DNA of 64,000 bases, from contig JAAEMK010000304.1 of assembly GCA_024225635.1 (NCBI GenBank), positions 62,001 to 126,000 on the forward strand. The letters run 5' to 3'. The notes below the pieces were generated by a model, which saw only the letters and a program-made list of their open reading frames with translations, was not told the DNA's origin and ran no database searches. The DNA is from Desulfobacteraceae bacterium. GTDB taxonomy: Bacteria > Desulfobacterota > Desulfobacteria > Desulfobacterales > Desulfobacteraceae. Shown here piece after piece: positions 35,518 through 44,839 of this stretch. Position 1 is the stretch's first letter. Each line of letters begins with the position of its first letter. The translations under genes and the position numbers were made by a program.

Positions 35518-36220
35518 ACGCTTTTTCAACGACGCCATCAGCGTGCGCCAGCCTGAAAAAGGCTACCGCTTTTCCGTGGACCCGGTACTGCTTGCGGGCC
35601 ACGCAGCCCCCCGGCCGGGAGAGAGGATCGCGGATCTCGGCACCGGCTGCGGCATCATGCCCCTGATCCTGTCCCACAGGTATCCCGACACCCGGATAAC
35701 GGGAATCGAGCTCCAGGCGGAGCTTGCGGCCCTTGCCCGGAAAAACATGGAGGAGAACCGTCTTTCCGGCGCCATCTCCATCCTCACAAAAGACATACGT
35801 ACCCTTGGGCCCGCCGACCTGGGAGGATGCGTGGATCTTGTGATCACCAATCCGCCCTACAAGAAACAAAAGAGCGGCCGGATCAACCCCGATCCCCAGA
35901 AGGCCATTGCCCGGCATGAAATCGAGCTGACCCTGGCGGAGCTTCTGGCATCGGCTGCACGGATTCTTGTCTCCGGCGGCCGTTTTATCATCATCTTTCC
36001 GGCCGAGCGCCTGGGAGAGCTGATGCAGGGAATGGAGAAGAACGGCATGGGGCCCGGCTCCGCACGCTTCATCCACACAAAGCGGGACAGGATCGCCAAG
36101 CGCGTGATCCTGACGGGCATCAAGAACCAGCGCCCCATTTTCACGGTCGAGCCCCCCCTCTTTATCCCGAATTCCAAAGACATTTTAAAAAAAATGACAA
36201 ATTCAGATTTTAATGCTTGA
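35498..36220 (+). CDS. tRNA1(Val) (adenine-37-N6)-methyltransferase-like protein
   Basis: 240 aa SAM-dependent N6-adenine methyltransferase. SAM motif IADLGTGCGIMPLIL (44-58), GIELQ, and the catalytic NPPY at 118-121 in a TrmN6/YfiC-like context (TERFFNDAISVRQPEKGYRFSVDPVLLA at the N-terminus). TTG start inside the DciA-like gene, chosen because the family N-terminus begins there. Ends 46 bp before tRNA-Ser. Confidence 0.9.
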   Translation: MPPYTTERFFNDAISVRQPEKGYRFSVDPVLLAGHAAPRPGERIADLGTGCGIMPLILSHRYPDTRITGIELQAELAALARKNMEENRLSGAISILTKDIRTLGPADLGGCVDLVITNPPYKKQKSGRINPDPQKAIARHEIELTLAELLASAARILVSGGRFIIIFPAERLGELMQGMEKNGMGPGSARFIHTKRDRIAKRVILTGIKNQRPIFTVEPPLFIPNSKDILKKMTNSDFNA

Positions 36221-36265
36221 CTCTGAAACCGAATCGACATATAACGTCTGAGTCTTTGTTGTTGC

Positions 36266-36353
36266 GGAGAGATGACCGAGTGGCTGAAGGTGCACGCCTG
36301 GAAAGCGTGTGTACCGCAAGGTACCGAGAGTTCGAATCTCTCTCTCTCCGCCA
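36266..36353 (+). tRNA. tRNA-Ser (GGA)
   Basis: 88-nt cloverleaf with acceptor GGAGAGA/TCTCTCC, anticodon GGA in loop CTGGAAA, the long class II variable arm typical of serine tRNAs, T-loop TTCGAAT and encoded CCA. Confidence 0.96.
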
Positions 36354-36380
36354 TCCCCCTTATTTTTCTATTCAGGTAAA

Positions 36381-38345
36381 ATGTCATATCGAGTTTTAGC
36401 CCTTAAATACAGACCACAATCCTTTGAAAATGTTATCGGACAGGCCCATGTAACAACAACCCTGACCAATGCCATTTCATCGAATCGTGTCGCCCATGCC
36501 ATTTTACTGACCGGTCCCAGAGGAACAGGCAAAACAACCATCGCCCGCATCCTTGCCAAGGCCATGAACTGCAGCCAGGGTCCGACCCCTGCTCCCTGCA
36601 ATCAATGCAAGTCGTGCACCAGCATCACTTCAGGCAATGCCGCCGATGTTTTTGAGATCGACGGCGCCTCCAACAACAGCGTGGACCAGATCAGGGAACT
36701 CCGGGAGAATGTCACCTACATGCCATCCTCCTCCAAGTTCAAGATCTACATCATCGACGAAGTCCACATGCTCAGCACGGCCGCCTTCAACGCACTCCTG
36801 AAGACCCTGGAAGAGCCGCCGGCCCACGTTCTCTTCATATTTGCCACCACCGAGGTTCATAAGATCCCGGTGACCATCCTCTCCCGGTGCCAGCGCCACG
36901 ATCTCGGCAGGATAACCCTGTCCCATATCTCGGCCCACCTGAAAAAGCTGAGCGAGGCTGAGGATTTCCACCTTTCCCAGGAAAGCTGCGATCTTCTGGC
37001 AGGCGAGGCGGACGGCTCCATGCGGGACTCCCTGAGCCTTCTGGACAGGATTCTCTCCAGCAGCGACCATGCGGAGATATCCCATGAAGAGATCCTGAAC
37101 AATCTGGGGATCATCGACAAGACCATTCTCTTTGACCTGGCGGATGCCGTGATCAAAAAAAACGGGGCAACCGTTCTCGACCTCGTGGACCGGGTCCACA
37201 ACCTGGGGCTCGACCTGAAACGGTTCTACTCGTCCCTTGTCAGGCACTTCAGAAACATTGCCGTCATCAAGATCTGCAATAATGAAAGAAACACCACCGA
37301 TATCTCAGACCATGACAGGGAACGGATGGCCAACCTTGCCGCCCCGCTGTCCCAGGCGTTTCTGAACCAGATCCTCAATACGCTTCTCACCGAAGAATCA
37401 TTGGTGAAATATTCGTCCCATACAAAGACGGCCGTGGAGATGGTGCTTCTCAAGATCGTTCAGATTCGGCCCGGCATGGAAATCGATGAGATGATCAAGG
37501 GACTGGACCGCCTTGCCAAGCGGCTGGACGACCCCAACTTTCAGCAACCGGCCCACCAGGCAAGCCTGCCTCCGGCACAGCCGCCCGTGCAGCAACCTGG
37601 GTATCAGCAGACACCGCAACCCATGCAACATCCTGGGCAGCAACCGGTACCGCAGCCTGTACAACAGCCTGTACAACAGCCCGTGCAGCAACCAGTGCAA
37701 CAGCCCGTGCAGCAACCGATGCCGCAGCCGGTGCAACAACCCGCGCCCTATGAACCGACCAGCTTCCAGGGATCTCCGGCACCCCATCCAATGGACGGCC
37801 AAAACGGCTGGCACCCGGAACCACCGGCCCCTCCCATCCATGGGAATGAAAACCTCCGGCCCCCGGGACCTGCGGCAGCACCCAACCATGACAACCGGAA
37901 CAACCGGGTTTCAGAACCGCCGCCACCGCCCATCTACGAAGGCCGGGACACCCGTAACCCCGTACCGCCTGTCCCCAACAGGAATCCATCCGGGGATTGG
38001 AACGCGTTCCTGAAAACAGTTGCAAAGACCCTGCCCTTTGTGGCAGCCATCCTGTCCAAAGGCAGGTTGCAAAACATTTCAGATACTGATATCGTTATTG
38101 AACTCAACGGCAAGGCCTTTGACCGCTCCAGGATCGAATCCAAACGGGCGGACCTGGAATCCATTTGCCACAACTTTTATGGGAGAAAGCTGAAGGTGCG
38201 GATCATCGGCAACTGCACCCCCCAGGAAAGCGGCAACCAGGGGAAAAGCCCTGCAAAGTTGAGACAGGAAGTGTTGAATCACCCCCTTGTGGCCGATGCA
38301 ATAAAGATGTTCAACGGCACTGTCGTTGATGTAAAATTGAACTAA
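36381..38345 (+). CDS. dnaX: DNA polymerase III subunit tau/gamma
   Basis: Clamp-loader ATPase. 654 aa from the ATG at 36381, where the family N-terminus MSYRVLALKYRPQSFENVIGQ begins; the frame opens earlier inside tRNA-Ser but that is not coding. Walker A GPRGTGKTT (45-53), zinc-finger cysteines C64, C73, C76, C79, Walker B IYIIDEVHML, and arginine-finger region ILSRCQR. Residues about 387-535 form a Gln/Pro-rich linker with repeated QPVQQ units and then Pro/Asn-rich sequence, before the C-terminal tau domain (about 536-654). Confidence 0.95.
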   Translation: MSYRVLALKYRPQSFENVIGQAHVTTTLTNAISSNRVAHAILLTGPRGTGKTTIARILAKAMNCSQGPTPAPCNQCKSCTSITSGNAADVFEIDGASNNSVDQIRELRENVTYMPSSSKFKIYIIDEVHMLSTAAFNALLKTLEEPPAHVLFIFATTEVHKIPVTILSRCQRHDLGRITLSHISAHLKKLSEAEDFHLSQESCDLLAGEADGSMRDSLSLLDRILSSSDHAEISHEEILNNLGIIDKTILFDLADAVIKKNGATVLDLVDRVHNLGLDLKRFYSSLVRHFRNIAVIKICNNERNTTDISDHDRERMANLAAPLSQAFLNQILNTLLTEESLVKYSSHTKTAVEMVLLKIVQIRPGMEIDEMIKGLDRLAKRLDDPNFQQPAHQASLPPAQPPVQQPGYQQTPQPMQHPGQQPVPQPVQQPVQQPVQQPVQQPVQQPMPQPVQQPAPYEPTSFQGSPAPHPMDGQNGWHPEPPAPPIHGNENLRPPGPAAAPNHDNRNNRVSEPPPPPIYEGRDTRNPVPPVPNRNPSGDWNAFLKTVAKTLPFVAAILSKGRLQNISDTDIVIELNGKAFDRSRIESKRADLESICHNFYGRKLKVRIIGNCTPQESGNQGKSPAKLRQEVLNHPLVADAIKMFNGTVVDVKLN

Positions 38346-38360
38346 AGGAGCCAACCAACC

Positions 38361-38672
38361 GTGAAAAATATGAACTCCATGATGAAGCAGGCCCAGAAGC
38401 TTCAGAAAAAAATGCTCAAGATGCAGGAAGACCTCGCCTCACAAACCGTGGAAGCCACGGCAGGCGGAGGCATGGTCAAGGTCGTAGCCAATGGAAGCCA
38501 GAAGATCGAATCCATCTCCCTTGAAAAAGAGGTGGTCGACCCTGAAGACATTGAAATGCTCCAGGACCTCATCCTTGCCGCAACCAACGACGCCCTGAAG
38601 AAATCCCAGGATATGGTGTCTTCCCAGATGGGTAAACTCACGGGCGGCATGAACATACCGGGCATGATGTAG
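38361..38672 (+). CDS. YbaB/EbfC family nucleoid-associated protein
   Basis: 103 aa. Typical YbaB: N-terminal helix with [19 protein letters not shown], the strand block [25 protein letters not shown] and C-terminal [24 protein letters not shown] start after AAAGGAG. Usual dnaX-ybaB-recR order. Confidence 0.95.
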   Translation: MKNMNSMMKQAQKLQKKMLKMQEDLASQTVEATAGGGMVKVVANGSQKIESISLEKEVVDPEDIEMLQDLILAATNDALKKSQDMVSSQMGKLTGGMNIPGMM

Positions 38673-38676
38673 CACA

Positions 38677-39276
38677 GTGAACCATTATCCGGAATCCATT
38701 CTAAACCTGATCAAAAGCCTGTCCAGGCTTCCCGGGATAGGAAGGAAAACGGCCGAGCGTTTATCTCTCCACATTTTGCACGCCCCGAACCACGAGGCCC
38801 AGACCCTTGCCAACGATATTTTAGAGTTGAAAAAACGGGTCAGGCTCTGCTCCACCTGCTTCTCCCTGAGCGACCGGGAGGAGTGCCGGATCTGCAGCAA
38901 TCCCAACCGGGACCGCTCAAGCATCTGTGTGGTTGAAAACCCCACGGACATGGTGGCCATAGAGAAATCAGGCGCATTTTCCGGGCTCTACCATATTCTG
39001 GGTGGAGCCCTCTCCCCCATGGACGGCATCGGCCCGGATGAACTGAGAATCAAAGAGCTCTTTTCCCGGGCGGTTTCCAAAACGGTCACCGAGGTGATCA
39101 TTGCCACGGGTACCGATGTGGAAGGAGAGGCAACCGCATCATACATTATAGACAACCTGAAAAAGAAAGGCGTGAACGTGACCAGGATAGCCTCGGGAGT
39201 TCCCATGGGCGGGGATCTTCAATATGTGGATCAGGTCACCATGCAACGGGCCATGGAGGGCCGACGTGGATTCTGA
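38677..39276 (+). CDS. recR: Recombination mediator protein
   Basis: 199 aa, standard length. Helix-hairpin-helix LSRLPGIGRKTAERLSLHIL, zinc finger C58, C61, C70, C73, and the Toprim region (ICVVENPTDMVAIEKSG, ATGTDVEGEATASYI). Acts with RecF/RecO in RecA loading. GTG start 4 bp after the ybaB stop. The gene end overlaps the next start. Confidence 0.96.
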   Translation: MNHYPESILNLIKSLSRLPGIGRKTAERLSLHILHAPNHEAQTLANDILELKKRVRLCSTCFSLSDREECRICSNPNRDRSSICVVENPTDMVAIEKSGAFSGLYHILGGALSPMDGIGPDELRIKELFSRAVSKTVTEVIIATGTDVEGEATASYIIDNLKKKGVNVTRIASGVPMGGDLQYVDQVTMQRAMEGRRGF

Positions 39277-39697
39277 TTTTACTACCAGTGATGATATTTT
39301 CAACTGCACCCAGTGCGGCGAGTGCTGCTCCGGGTTTGGCGGAACCTATGTGAACGAGGAAGATGTCAAACGGATCGCAGCTTTTGTCAATTGCGATACC
39401 GCGACCTTTACCGAGCGATACTGCGACCGGTCCGGCACCCGGCTGGTGCTGACCCAGGGCGATGACGGCTGCTGCGTATTTTTCGATAAAAACTGCACCA
39501 TCCATCCTGTAAAACCCTATATGTGCAGGGCGTGGCCCTTTTTACGGACCATTGTCAAAAACCCGGAGAACTGGAACGCCATGTCCCGCGCCTGCGAGGG
39601 AATGAAACCGGATGTTCCCGAGGATGCGCTCAAAAAAATCGTAGCACAGGAAGTCGAGATACTCGACGCCTCCTACCCCTTCGCTTCGAACGATTAG
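39266..39697 (+). CDS. YkgJ-family cysteine-cluster protein
   Basis: 143 aa. Conserved metal-binding cysteines in FNCTQCGECCSGFGGTYVNEED, GCCVFFDKNCTIHPVKPYMCRAWPF and RACEGM mark the CxxCxxCC/YkgJ family, presumed to bind Zn or Fe-S. GTG start at 39266 chosen for GGAGGG five bases upstream; overlaps recR by 11 bp. Role unknown. Followed by a hairpin terminator. Confidence 0.88.
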   Translation: MDSDFTTSDDIFNCTQCGECCSGFGGTYVNEEDVKRIAAFVNCDTATFTERYCDRSGTRLVLTQGDDGCCVFFDKNCTIHPVKPYMCRAWPFLRTIVKNPENWNAMSRACEGMKPDVPEDALKKIVAQEVEILDASYPFASND

Positions 39698-39702
39698 CCT
39701 GG

Positions 39703-39730
39703 CAGGCCCGAAACGGGCCTGTTCCTGCTC
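39703..39730 (+). terminator. Hairpin terminator after the dnaX-recR-ykgJ group
   Basis: Perfect stem CAGGCCCG (39703-39710) and CGGGCCTG (39714-39721) with loop AAA, followed by TTCCTGCTCCTTTC. Strong hairpin, moderate U-tract. Confidence 0.65.
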
Positions 39731-39779
39731 CTTTCAAGACGATACTTCCCCGACTACCACAACTGCACGACACACCATT

Positions 39780-39808
39780 GTATACCATGGTATACGATAC
39801 ATTGTATC
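39780..39808. promoter_or_regulatory. Two abutting operator-like palindromes
   Basis: GTATACCATGGTATAC (39780-39795) is a perfect 16-bp palindrome and is directly followed by GATACATTGTATC (39796-39808), a perfect odd palindrome. Looks like paired dimer sites for a repressor; the MarR-type protein encoded at 41482 is the nearest candidate. Confidence 0.5.
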
Positions 39809-39874
39809 ACCTAGGAAAACGCTGTTAGAAAAACGGGATTCTACTCCTGGGCTGCTTCCGCTCAAAAAAAAACC

Positions 39875-39927
39875 ATTGTATCCAAACTAATTTTATGCTA
39901 AAAAGATACATTTAGTTTGGACACAAT
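39875..39927. promoter_or_regulatory. Long inverted repeat in the radical SAM gene leader
   Basis: ATTGTATCCAAACTAA (39875-39890) and TTAGTTTGGACACAAT (39912-39927) pair at 15 of 16 positions across a 21-nt spacer that holds another GATACA. About 100 bp before the ATG; may act as an operator or, if transcribed, an mRNA hairpin. Confidence 0.5.
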
Positions 39928-40026
39928 ACAAAACCACCCCTACTAAACCAGCCCAAGACCAACACAATTTCGGGCTGAGACCTGGATAAAGGAATGAATG
40001 ATACATCATAAAAATAGGGAGTCCTT

Positions 40027-41349
40027 ATGAACTACAGACCCTACACCCTCAAAAACCTGGGAAAACTTCCCGGGTTGAACCGCTTGAGCGCAGCTCAGAT
40101 TTTCAACATTCGCGTTGTGGGAAGCGTTCTTCCCTTTAAAACCAACAACTACGTGGTCAACGAACTGATCAACTGGGACGATTTTGAGAATGATCCCATG
40201 TTTATCCTCAATTTTCCCCAGAAGGCCATGCTCGCGCCGGACCAGTTCAACACCATGGCCACCCTGCTAAACTCCGAGGCCTCGGCGGAAAAAACGGCCA
40301 TGGAAGCCAACCGCATCCGTCTCTCATTGAACCCCCACCCGGCAGGTCAGATGGACAAGAACGTTCCCATGCTGGACAACAAAAAAATCAACGGCATCCA
40401 GCACAAGTACCGGGAAACCATGCTCTTCTTTCCCACCCAGGGCCAGACATGCCACGCATTCTGCACCTTCTGCTTCCGGTGGCCCCAGTTCACGGGCATG
40501 GATGGACAACGGTTTGCCATGAAAGATGCGGATACCATGGTCCGCTACATCAAGGAGCACCCCGAACTGACCGACATCCTGTTCACCGGCGGCGACCCCA
40601 TGATAATGAGCACAAAGCTCTTCTCCATCTACGTCAACGCCCTGCTCGATGCCAAGATCTCAACCATCAAAACCATCCGGATCGGCACCAAAACCCTCTC
40701 GTTCTGGCCCTACCGCTATTTAACGGACAGGGATTCAACCGAACTCCTCGAGCTGTTCAAAAAAATAACCGACGCCGGCATCCACCTCTCCATCATGTCC
40801 CATTTCAACCATCCCAGGGAGCTCTCAACCGAAGCGTGCGAAAGAGCTATCGCGGCGATAAGGAAAACCGGGGCCGTCATCAGGGCCCAGTCCCCTGTCC
40901 TGAACAAGATCAATGGGGAAGCGGACATATGGTCACAAATGTGGAAGAAGCAGGTGAGCCTTGGTATCATCCCCTACTACATGTTCGTTGCCCGGGACAC
41001 CGGCGCCCAGAGTTATTTCTCCGTACCCCTTGTCAAGGCGTGGGAAATTTTCAGGGAGGCATACAGCCAGGTCAGCGGCATCGCGCGAACGGTCCGGGGG
41101 CCCAGCATGTCCGCTTCTCCAGGCAAGGTAAAGGTCGACGGCATCACGGAAATCAATGGAAAGAAACTGATGATGTTAAGCTTTGTCCAGGCACGAAATT
41201 CGGAGTGGGTTAAAAAACCGTTCTTTGCCGAGTACGACCCCAAAGCCATCTGGCTGGATCAACTGAAGCCTGCATTCGGGGAGGAGAAGTTTTTCTTTGA
41301 AACACCCCAAACGGGCGATTCTGATGAATTCTCGGCCCTGGGCAGCTGA
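40027..41349 (+). CDS. KamA-family radical SAM protein (lysine 2,3-aminomutase-like)
   Basis: 440 aa. Radical SAM cluster C142-x3-C146-x2-C149 (TCHAFCTFCFR), SAM-binding LFTGGDPMIMS, and KamA-like downstream pattern IPYYMFVARDTG...YFSVPLVKAWEIF. The KamA PLP-lysine region (PGGGGK) is represented only by SASPGKVKVDG, so PLP binding is possible but altered; substrate may not be lysine. GGGAGTCC precedes ATG. Stands alone with an unusually palindrome-rich upstream region and a MarR gene 132 bp downstream. Confidence 0.85.
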   Translation: MNYRPYTLKNLGKLPGLNRLSAAQIFNIRVVGSVLPFKTNNYVVNELINWDDFENDPMFILNFPQKAMLAPDQFNTMATLLNSEASAEKTAMEANRIRLSLNPHPAGQMDKNVPMLDNKKINGIQHKYRETMLFFPTQGQTCHAFCTFCFRWPQFTGMDGQRFAMKDADTMVRYIKEHPELTDILFTGGDPMIMSTKLFSIYVNALLDAKISTIKTIRIGTKTLSFWPYRYLTDRDSTELLELFKKITDAGIHLSIMSHFNHPRELSTEACERAIAAIRKTGAVIRAQSPVLNKINGEADIWSQMWKKQVSLGIIPYYMFVARDTGAQSYFSVPLVKAWEIFREAYSQVSGIARTVRGPSMSASPGKVKVDGITEINGKKLMMLSFVQARNSEWVKKPFFAEYDPKAIWLDQLKPAFGEEKFFFETPQTGDSDEFSALGS

Positions 41350-41481
41350 CTATTATCGCCATCAACAAAAAAAACGGTTGGCAGAACGCTGAAATTAGGA
41401 TAAAAGCGACGCATTTAGATCGCGTCCCGCGTTCCGTTTGCGGGGCTTCCTTTATGATTATATTTACGGTGAACTGAAACA

Positions 41482-41946
41482 GTGAAACCCATACATGAAG
41501 AGCGCTGCAAAGAACTCCTGATTTTACTGCGAAAAATGATCCAGGCTGTCGACCTCTACTCAAAGGATCTGAATAAACGCTGCGGCCTGACAGGCCCCCA
41601 ACTGGTGATACTGAAAGAGGTGACCACCCACCGGCTGATCTCGGTTTCGGAACTTGCCAAAACCATCAGCCTCAGCCAGGGAACGGTCACAGATATCATC
41701 AACCGGCTCGAAAACAAGGGGCTCATCGTCAAGGCAAGGTCACAGACAGACAAGCGCCGGGTATTGATCTCCCCGTCCGAGAAGTGCATAGACATCCTCA
41801 GGAACGCGCCTCCGCCCCTGGAGGCAAAATTCACCGAGTCGTTCACCGAGCTTGAAGACTGGGAGCAGCAGATGATATTGAGTTCCATGAACCGCCTGGT
41901 AAAGCTCATGTCAGCGGAAAAGATCGACATCTCTCCCAAACCGTGA
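41482..41946 (+). CDS. MarR-family transcriptional regulator
   Basis: 154 aa winged-helix regulator. Pattern: helix CGLTGPQLVILKEVTTHRLISVSELAKTISLSQGTVTDIINRLENKGLIVKARSQTDKRRVLI with the recognition helix SQGTVTDIINRLE and wing residues TDKRR. GTG start. Likely responds to a small ligand; candidate regulator of the neighbouring radical SAM gene whose leader has dimer-type palindromes. Confidence 0.92.
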   Translation: MKPIHEERCKELLILLRKMIQAVDLYSKDLNKRCGLTGPQLVILKEVTTHRLISVSELAKTISLSQGTVTDIINRLENKGLIVKARSQTDKRRVLISPSEKCIDILRNAPPPLEAKFTESFTELEDWEQQMILSSMNRLVKLMSAEKIDISPKP

Positions 41947-41960
41947 TCTAAAAATTCGGC

Positions 41961-41985
41961 CCCCTGGGGATTGGATTCCCAGGGG
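41961..41985 (+). terminator. Hairpin after the MarR gene
   Basis: CCCCTGGG (41961-41968) pairs with CCCAGGGG (41978-41985), 9-nt loop. No T-tract follows, so termination is uncertain. Confidence 0.35.
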
Positions 41986-42107
41986 ACTTGCCCTGCCCCG
42001 CCATTGTCCCGCCAATGGGTTGAAAAACTCCGGATTTACTGATATCGTACCCACAGAATAAAATGTTCCCTTAGCCTGTAATTTAAAAAAATTCCCGCGG
42101 GTGAACA

Positions 42108-42123
42108 TGGGATGCTGCTTGCA
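42108..42123 (+). promoter_or_regulatory. Sigma-54-like promoter of the tandem kinases
   Basis: TGGGATGCTGCTTGCA has GG and GC exactly 10 bp apart and a perfect TTGCA half, but CAC is replaced by GAT. Predicted start near 42134, leaving about a 22-nt leader with GAAGGAAGCGA before ATG. Confidence 0.4.
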
Positions 42124-42155
42124 AACCTGTTGACGCAAAACCATGAAGGAAGCGA

Positions 42156-44837
42156 ATGAACCCGATTCTTCGTACCGCTTTAGTGGCTGTTTGTCTTCTT
42201 ATGATGCCGGTCGGCGCCCTGCATGGGGAAAGCCGGGATTACACCCGGGAACGGCACATCCTGCTGCTCAACTCCTACCACAAAGGTTTTACCTGGACCG
42301 ATGAGATCACCCGGGGGGTTGAGGAGACCCTGCTCCCCATGGGGGTCAACCTGCACATCGAATATATGGACACCAAGCGCCAGTTCGACACGGCCTACCA
42401 ATCCCTGCTCTCCGACCTGCTGCACCTGAAGCATCGCAACCATCGCTACGATGTGATCATCGCCTCTGACAACAATGCCTTCAATTTTCTAAAAGAACAG
42501 GGAAAAACGATCTTTGGAACCACCCCCGTGGTAATCTGCGGGGTGAACTACCTGCAACGGTCCGAGCTCATGGGGCTGTCCGGCTTTACCGGTGTCAACG
42601 AGCAGGCGGACCTTCAGGCCAACCTGGCCCTGATCCGGCACCTCCACCCCGAACGGCACAGGGTGGTGGTGGTGACGGACAACACCACCACGGGCAAGCG
42701 CGTCCAGGAGGAAACCGAAAAGCTCCGGTCCATGGCCGCCAGGGAAGGTATCCGGATAGAACTTGTTTACGATGTCACCATTGCAGGCCTCATCAAAACC
42801 CTCCAGGGACTGGACAGTAACACAGCTGTTCTCTACACCCTCTTTCTCCGGGACAGGGACGGAAAATTCCTTGAATTTGACAGGGCCGCCCGGCTTGTCT
42901 CCGAAACTTCACCAGTCCCCGTCTATGGGGTCTGGAACTTCAACCTCGGCCACGGCATTCTGGGGGGCCACCTGATCGGCGGCTTTGACCAGGGCAGTGC
43001 AGCCGCCGGCCAGGCATTGGCAATCCTGTCCGGCACCCAGACCACGGATATTCCCGTGGTCTGGGAAAGCCCGACCCGGCTGCGTTTTGACCACCGCCAG
43101 CTCCGGCGGTTCAACATTCCCCTGTCAGCCCTGCCGGAAGAAAGCGAGATTCTCTTTCGTCCCGAATCCTTCTACCGGCAGCACAAATTCCTGGTCTGGA
43201 ACGTTACCCTGGTTTTCGCCATGATGACCCTTGCCCTCCTCGGCATGACCTACGGCCTGGTACGTTCACAACGGGCCAAGGCGGCCATCAGGGAGAGTGA
43301 ACTCAAATTCCGCACCATATTCGAGTCCGCCCCCCATGCCATAACCATATCCGACGCCGCCGGCCGCTACATCGATATCAACCCCATGGCATGTAAAGAG
43401 AACGGGCTGCCGCTGAAGCAGTTGATCGGCAAGCGTCCGTGGGAGCTGCCCGCCATATTCAGGCAGGAGAGCTCCCAAGAAAAAAAGCTGGTTCAAAAAC
43501 TCCAGGCCCAGGGCTCCCTTATTAATGAAGAGATAGAACTATTTCGCCCCCTGGACAACACCCGGAAAACCATGCTCCTGTCGGCAAACACCCTCCGGAT
43601 ATCAGGGGAAACCTGCGTCATCGCCATTGCCACGGACATCACGGACCGGAAGCTTGCCGAAGAGGAACTCAAGAAGGCCAGAAACTACATCTCCAACATC
43701 ATCGACTCCATGCCGTCGGCGCTCATCGGGGTGGACAAGGACGGTAAGGTGACCCAGTGGAACATGGCCGCAAAAGCCATCACCGGCATCAAAACCACGG
43801 ACGCCCGTGGAAAACCCCTCACAGAGGTGTTTCCCTGGATGGTTCAGGATATGAAGAGAATAGAGGAGAGCATCACCACCCGGGAGATAAAAAAGGATAA
43901 AAAAAGGCCCAGGCCGTCGGAACAGGGCCTATGCTACGACGATGTCACCATCTATCCCCTGATTGCCAACGGCGTGGAAGGAGCCGTGATCCGCATCGAC
44001 GACATCACAGACCATGTACGCATGGAAGAGATGATGATCCAGTCGGAAAAGATGCTCTCCGTGGGAGGGCTTGCCGCCGGCATGGCCCACGAAATCAACA
44101 ACCCCCTTGCCGGCATGCTGCAGACCGCAAGTGTCATGGAAAACCGCTTGACCCGGGACACCATGCCCGCCAACCTTGCGGCAGCGGAAAAGGCCGCCAC
44201 CAGCATGGAAGCGATCCGCGCCTTCATGGAGGCCCGGGAGATTCCCCGCATGATAACGGCCATCAAGGAATCGGGTTCCAGGGTGGCGGGAATCGTCAAC
44301 AACATGCTCAGCTTTGCCCGCAAGGGGGATACCCATAGGTCTCCCCAGGATATGGCGGAACTCATGGACAAGACCCTGGAGCTTGCGTCCACCGACTATG
44401 ACCTGAAAAAAAAATACGACTTCCGGCAGATAGAGATCGTGAAAAACTACCGGGAAAACCTGCCAAAGGTGTTATGCGAAGGCTCCAAGATCCAGCAGGT
44501 GTTCCTCAACATTCTCACCAACGGCGCCCAGGCCATGCAGGAACAAAGGGAAATACAGCCCCGGTTCACCCTTGGCCTGACCCATGACCGGGAGAAGGGC
44601 CGGATCTGCATCCAAATCGAGGACAACGGCCCCGGCATGGCCGAAAAGGTGCGCGACCGGGTGTTCGAACCCTTCTTCACCACCAAGCCCGAAGGAGAGG
44701 GCACGGGCCTGGGCCTCTCGGTCTCCTACTTCATCATCTCCGAAAACCATGGCGGCACCATGAAGGTTGAATCAGCACCCGGCAAGGGAACAAAATTCAT
44801 CATCTGCCTTCCCCTGGAGCCCCCCAAGGAAACATAG
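42156..44837 (+). CDS. Sensor histidine kinase with periplasmic ABC-type substrate-binding-like sensor and PAS domains
   Basis: 893 aa. Signal/TM at 5-25, a periplasmic domain (about 30-330) with the pattern HILLLNSYHKGFTWTDEITRGVEETL of ABC substrate-binding-like sensors, TM2 near 346-370, PAS domains at about 385-500 and 515-630, HisKA with phospho-acceptor His645 (GMAHEINNPLAGM), and HATPase with N-box VFLNILTNGAQAM, G1 EDNGPGM and G2 GTGLGLSVSY. No receiver domain or response-regulator gene nearby. Ends 2 bp before the next kinase, which shares its catalytic half. Confidence 0.93.
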   Translation: MNPILRTALVAVCLLMMPVGALHGESRDYTRERHILLLNSYHKGFTWTDEITRGVEETLLPMGVNLHIEYMDTKRQFDTAYQSLLSDLLHLKHRNHRYDVIIASDNNAFNFLKEQGKTIFGTTPVVICGVNYLQRSELMGLSGFTGVNEQADLQANLALIRHLHPERHRVVVVTDNTTTGKRVQEETEKLRSMAAREGIRIELVYDVTIAGLIKTLQGLDSNTAVLYTLFLRDRDGKFLEFDRAARLVSETSPVPVYGVWNFNLGHGILGGHLIGGFDQGSAAAGQALAILSGTQTTDIPVVWESPTRLRFDHRQLRRFNIPLSALPEESEILFRPESFYRQHKFLVWNVTLVFAMMTLALLGMTYGLVRSQRAKAAIRESELKFRTIFESAPHAITISDAAGRYIDINPMACKENGLPLKQLIGKRPWELPAIFRQESSQEKKLVQKLQAQGSLINEEIELFRPLDNTRKTMLLSANTLRISGETCVIAIATDITDRKLAEEELKKARNYISNIIDSMPSALIGVDKDGKVTQWNMAAKAITGIKTTDARGKPLTEVFPWMVQDMKRIEESITTREIKKDKKRPRPSEQGLCYDDVTIYPLIANGVEGAVIRIDDITDHVRMEEMMIQSEKMLSVGGLAAGMAHEINNPLAGMLQTASVMENRLTRDTMPANLAAAEKAATSMEAIRAFMEAREIPRMITAIKESGSRVAGIVNNMLSFARKGDTHRSPQDMAELMDKTLELASTDYDLKKKYDFRQIEIVKNYRENLPKVLCEGSKIQQVFLNILTNGAQAMQEQREIQPRFTLGLTHDREKGRICIQIEDNGPGMAEKVRDRVFEPFFTTKPEGEGTGLGLSVSYFIISENHGGTMKVESAPGKGTKFIICLPLEPPKET

Positions 44838-44839
44838 TA

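Larger units (their letters stand above)
39698..40026. other. 329-bp intergenic region before the radical SAM gene
   Basis: No gene seen. Contains the terminator above, then a cluster of palindromes built from GTATAC, GATACA and TGTATC half-sites (39780-39927) and, at 39995-40026, the AT-rich approach to the radical SAM start. Confidence 0.5.

Noticed and set aside
37150-37175. Poly-A run in dnaX as a programmed slippage site for a gamma product
   Set aside because: It falls near codon 258, inside the core, not after domain III where gamma-type truncations occur; a product there would lack essential parts.
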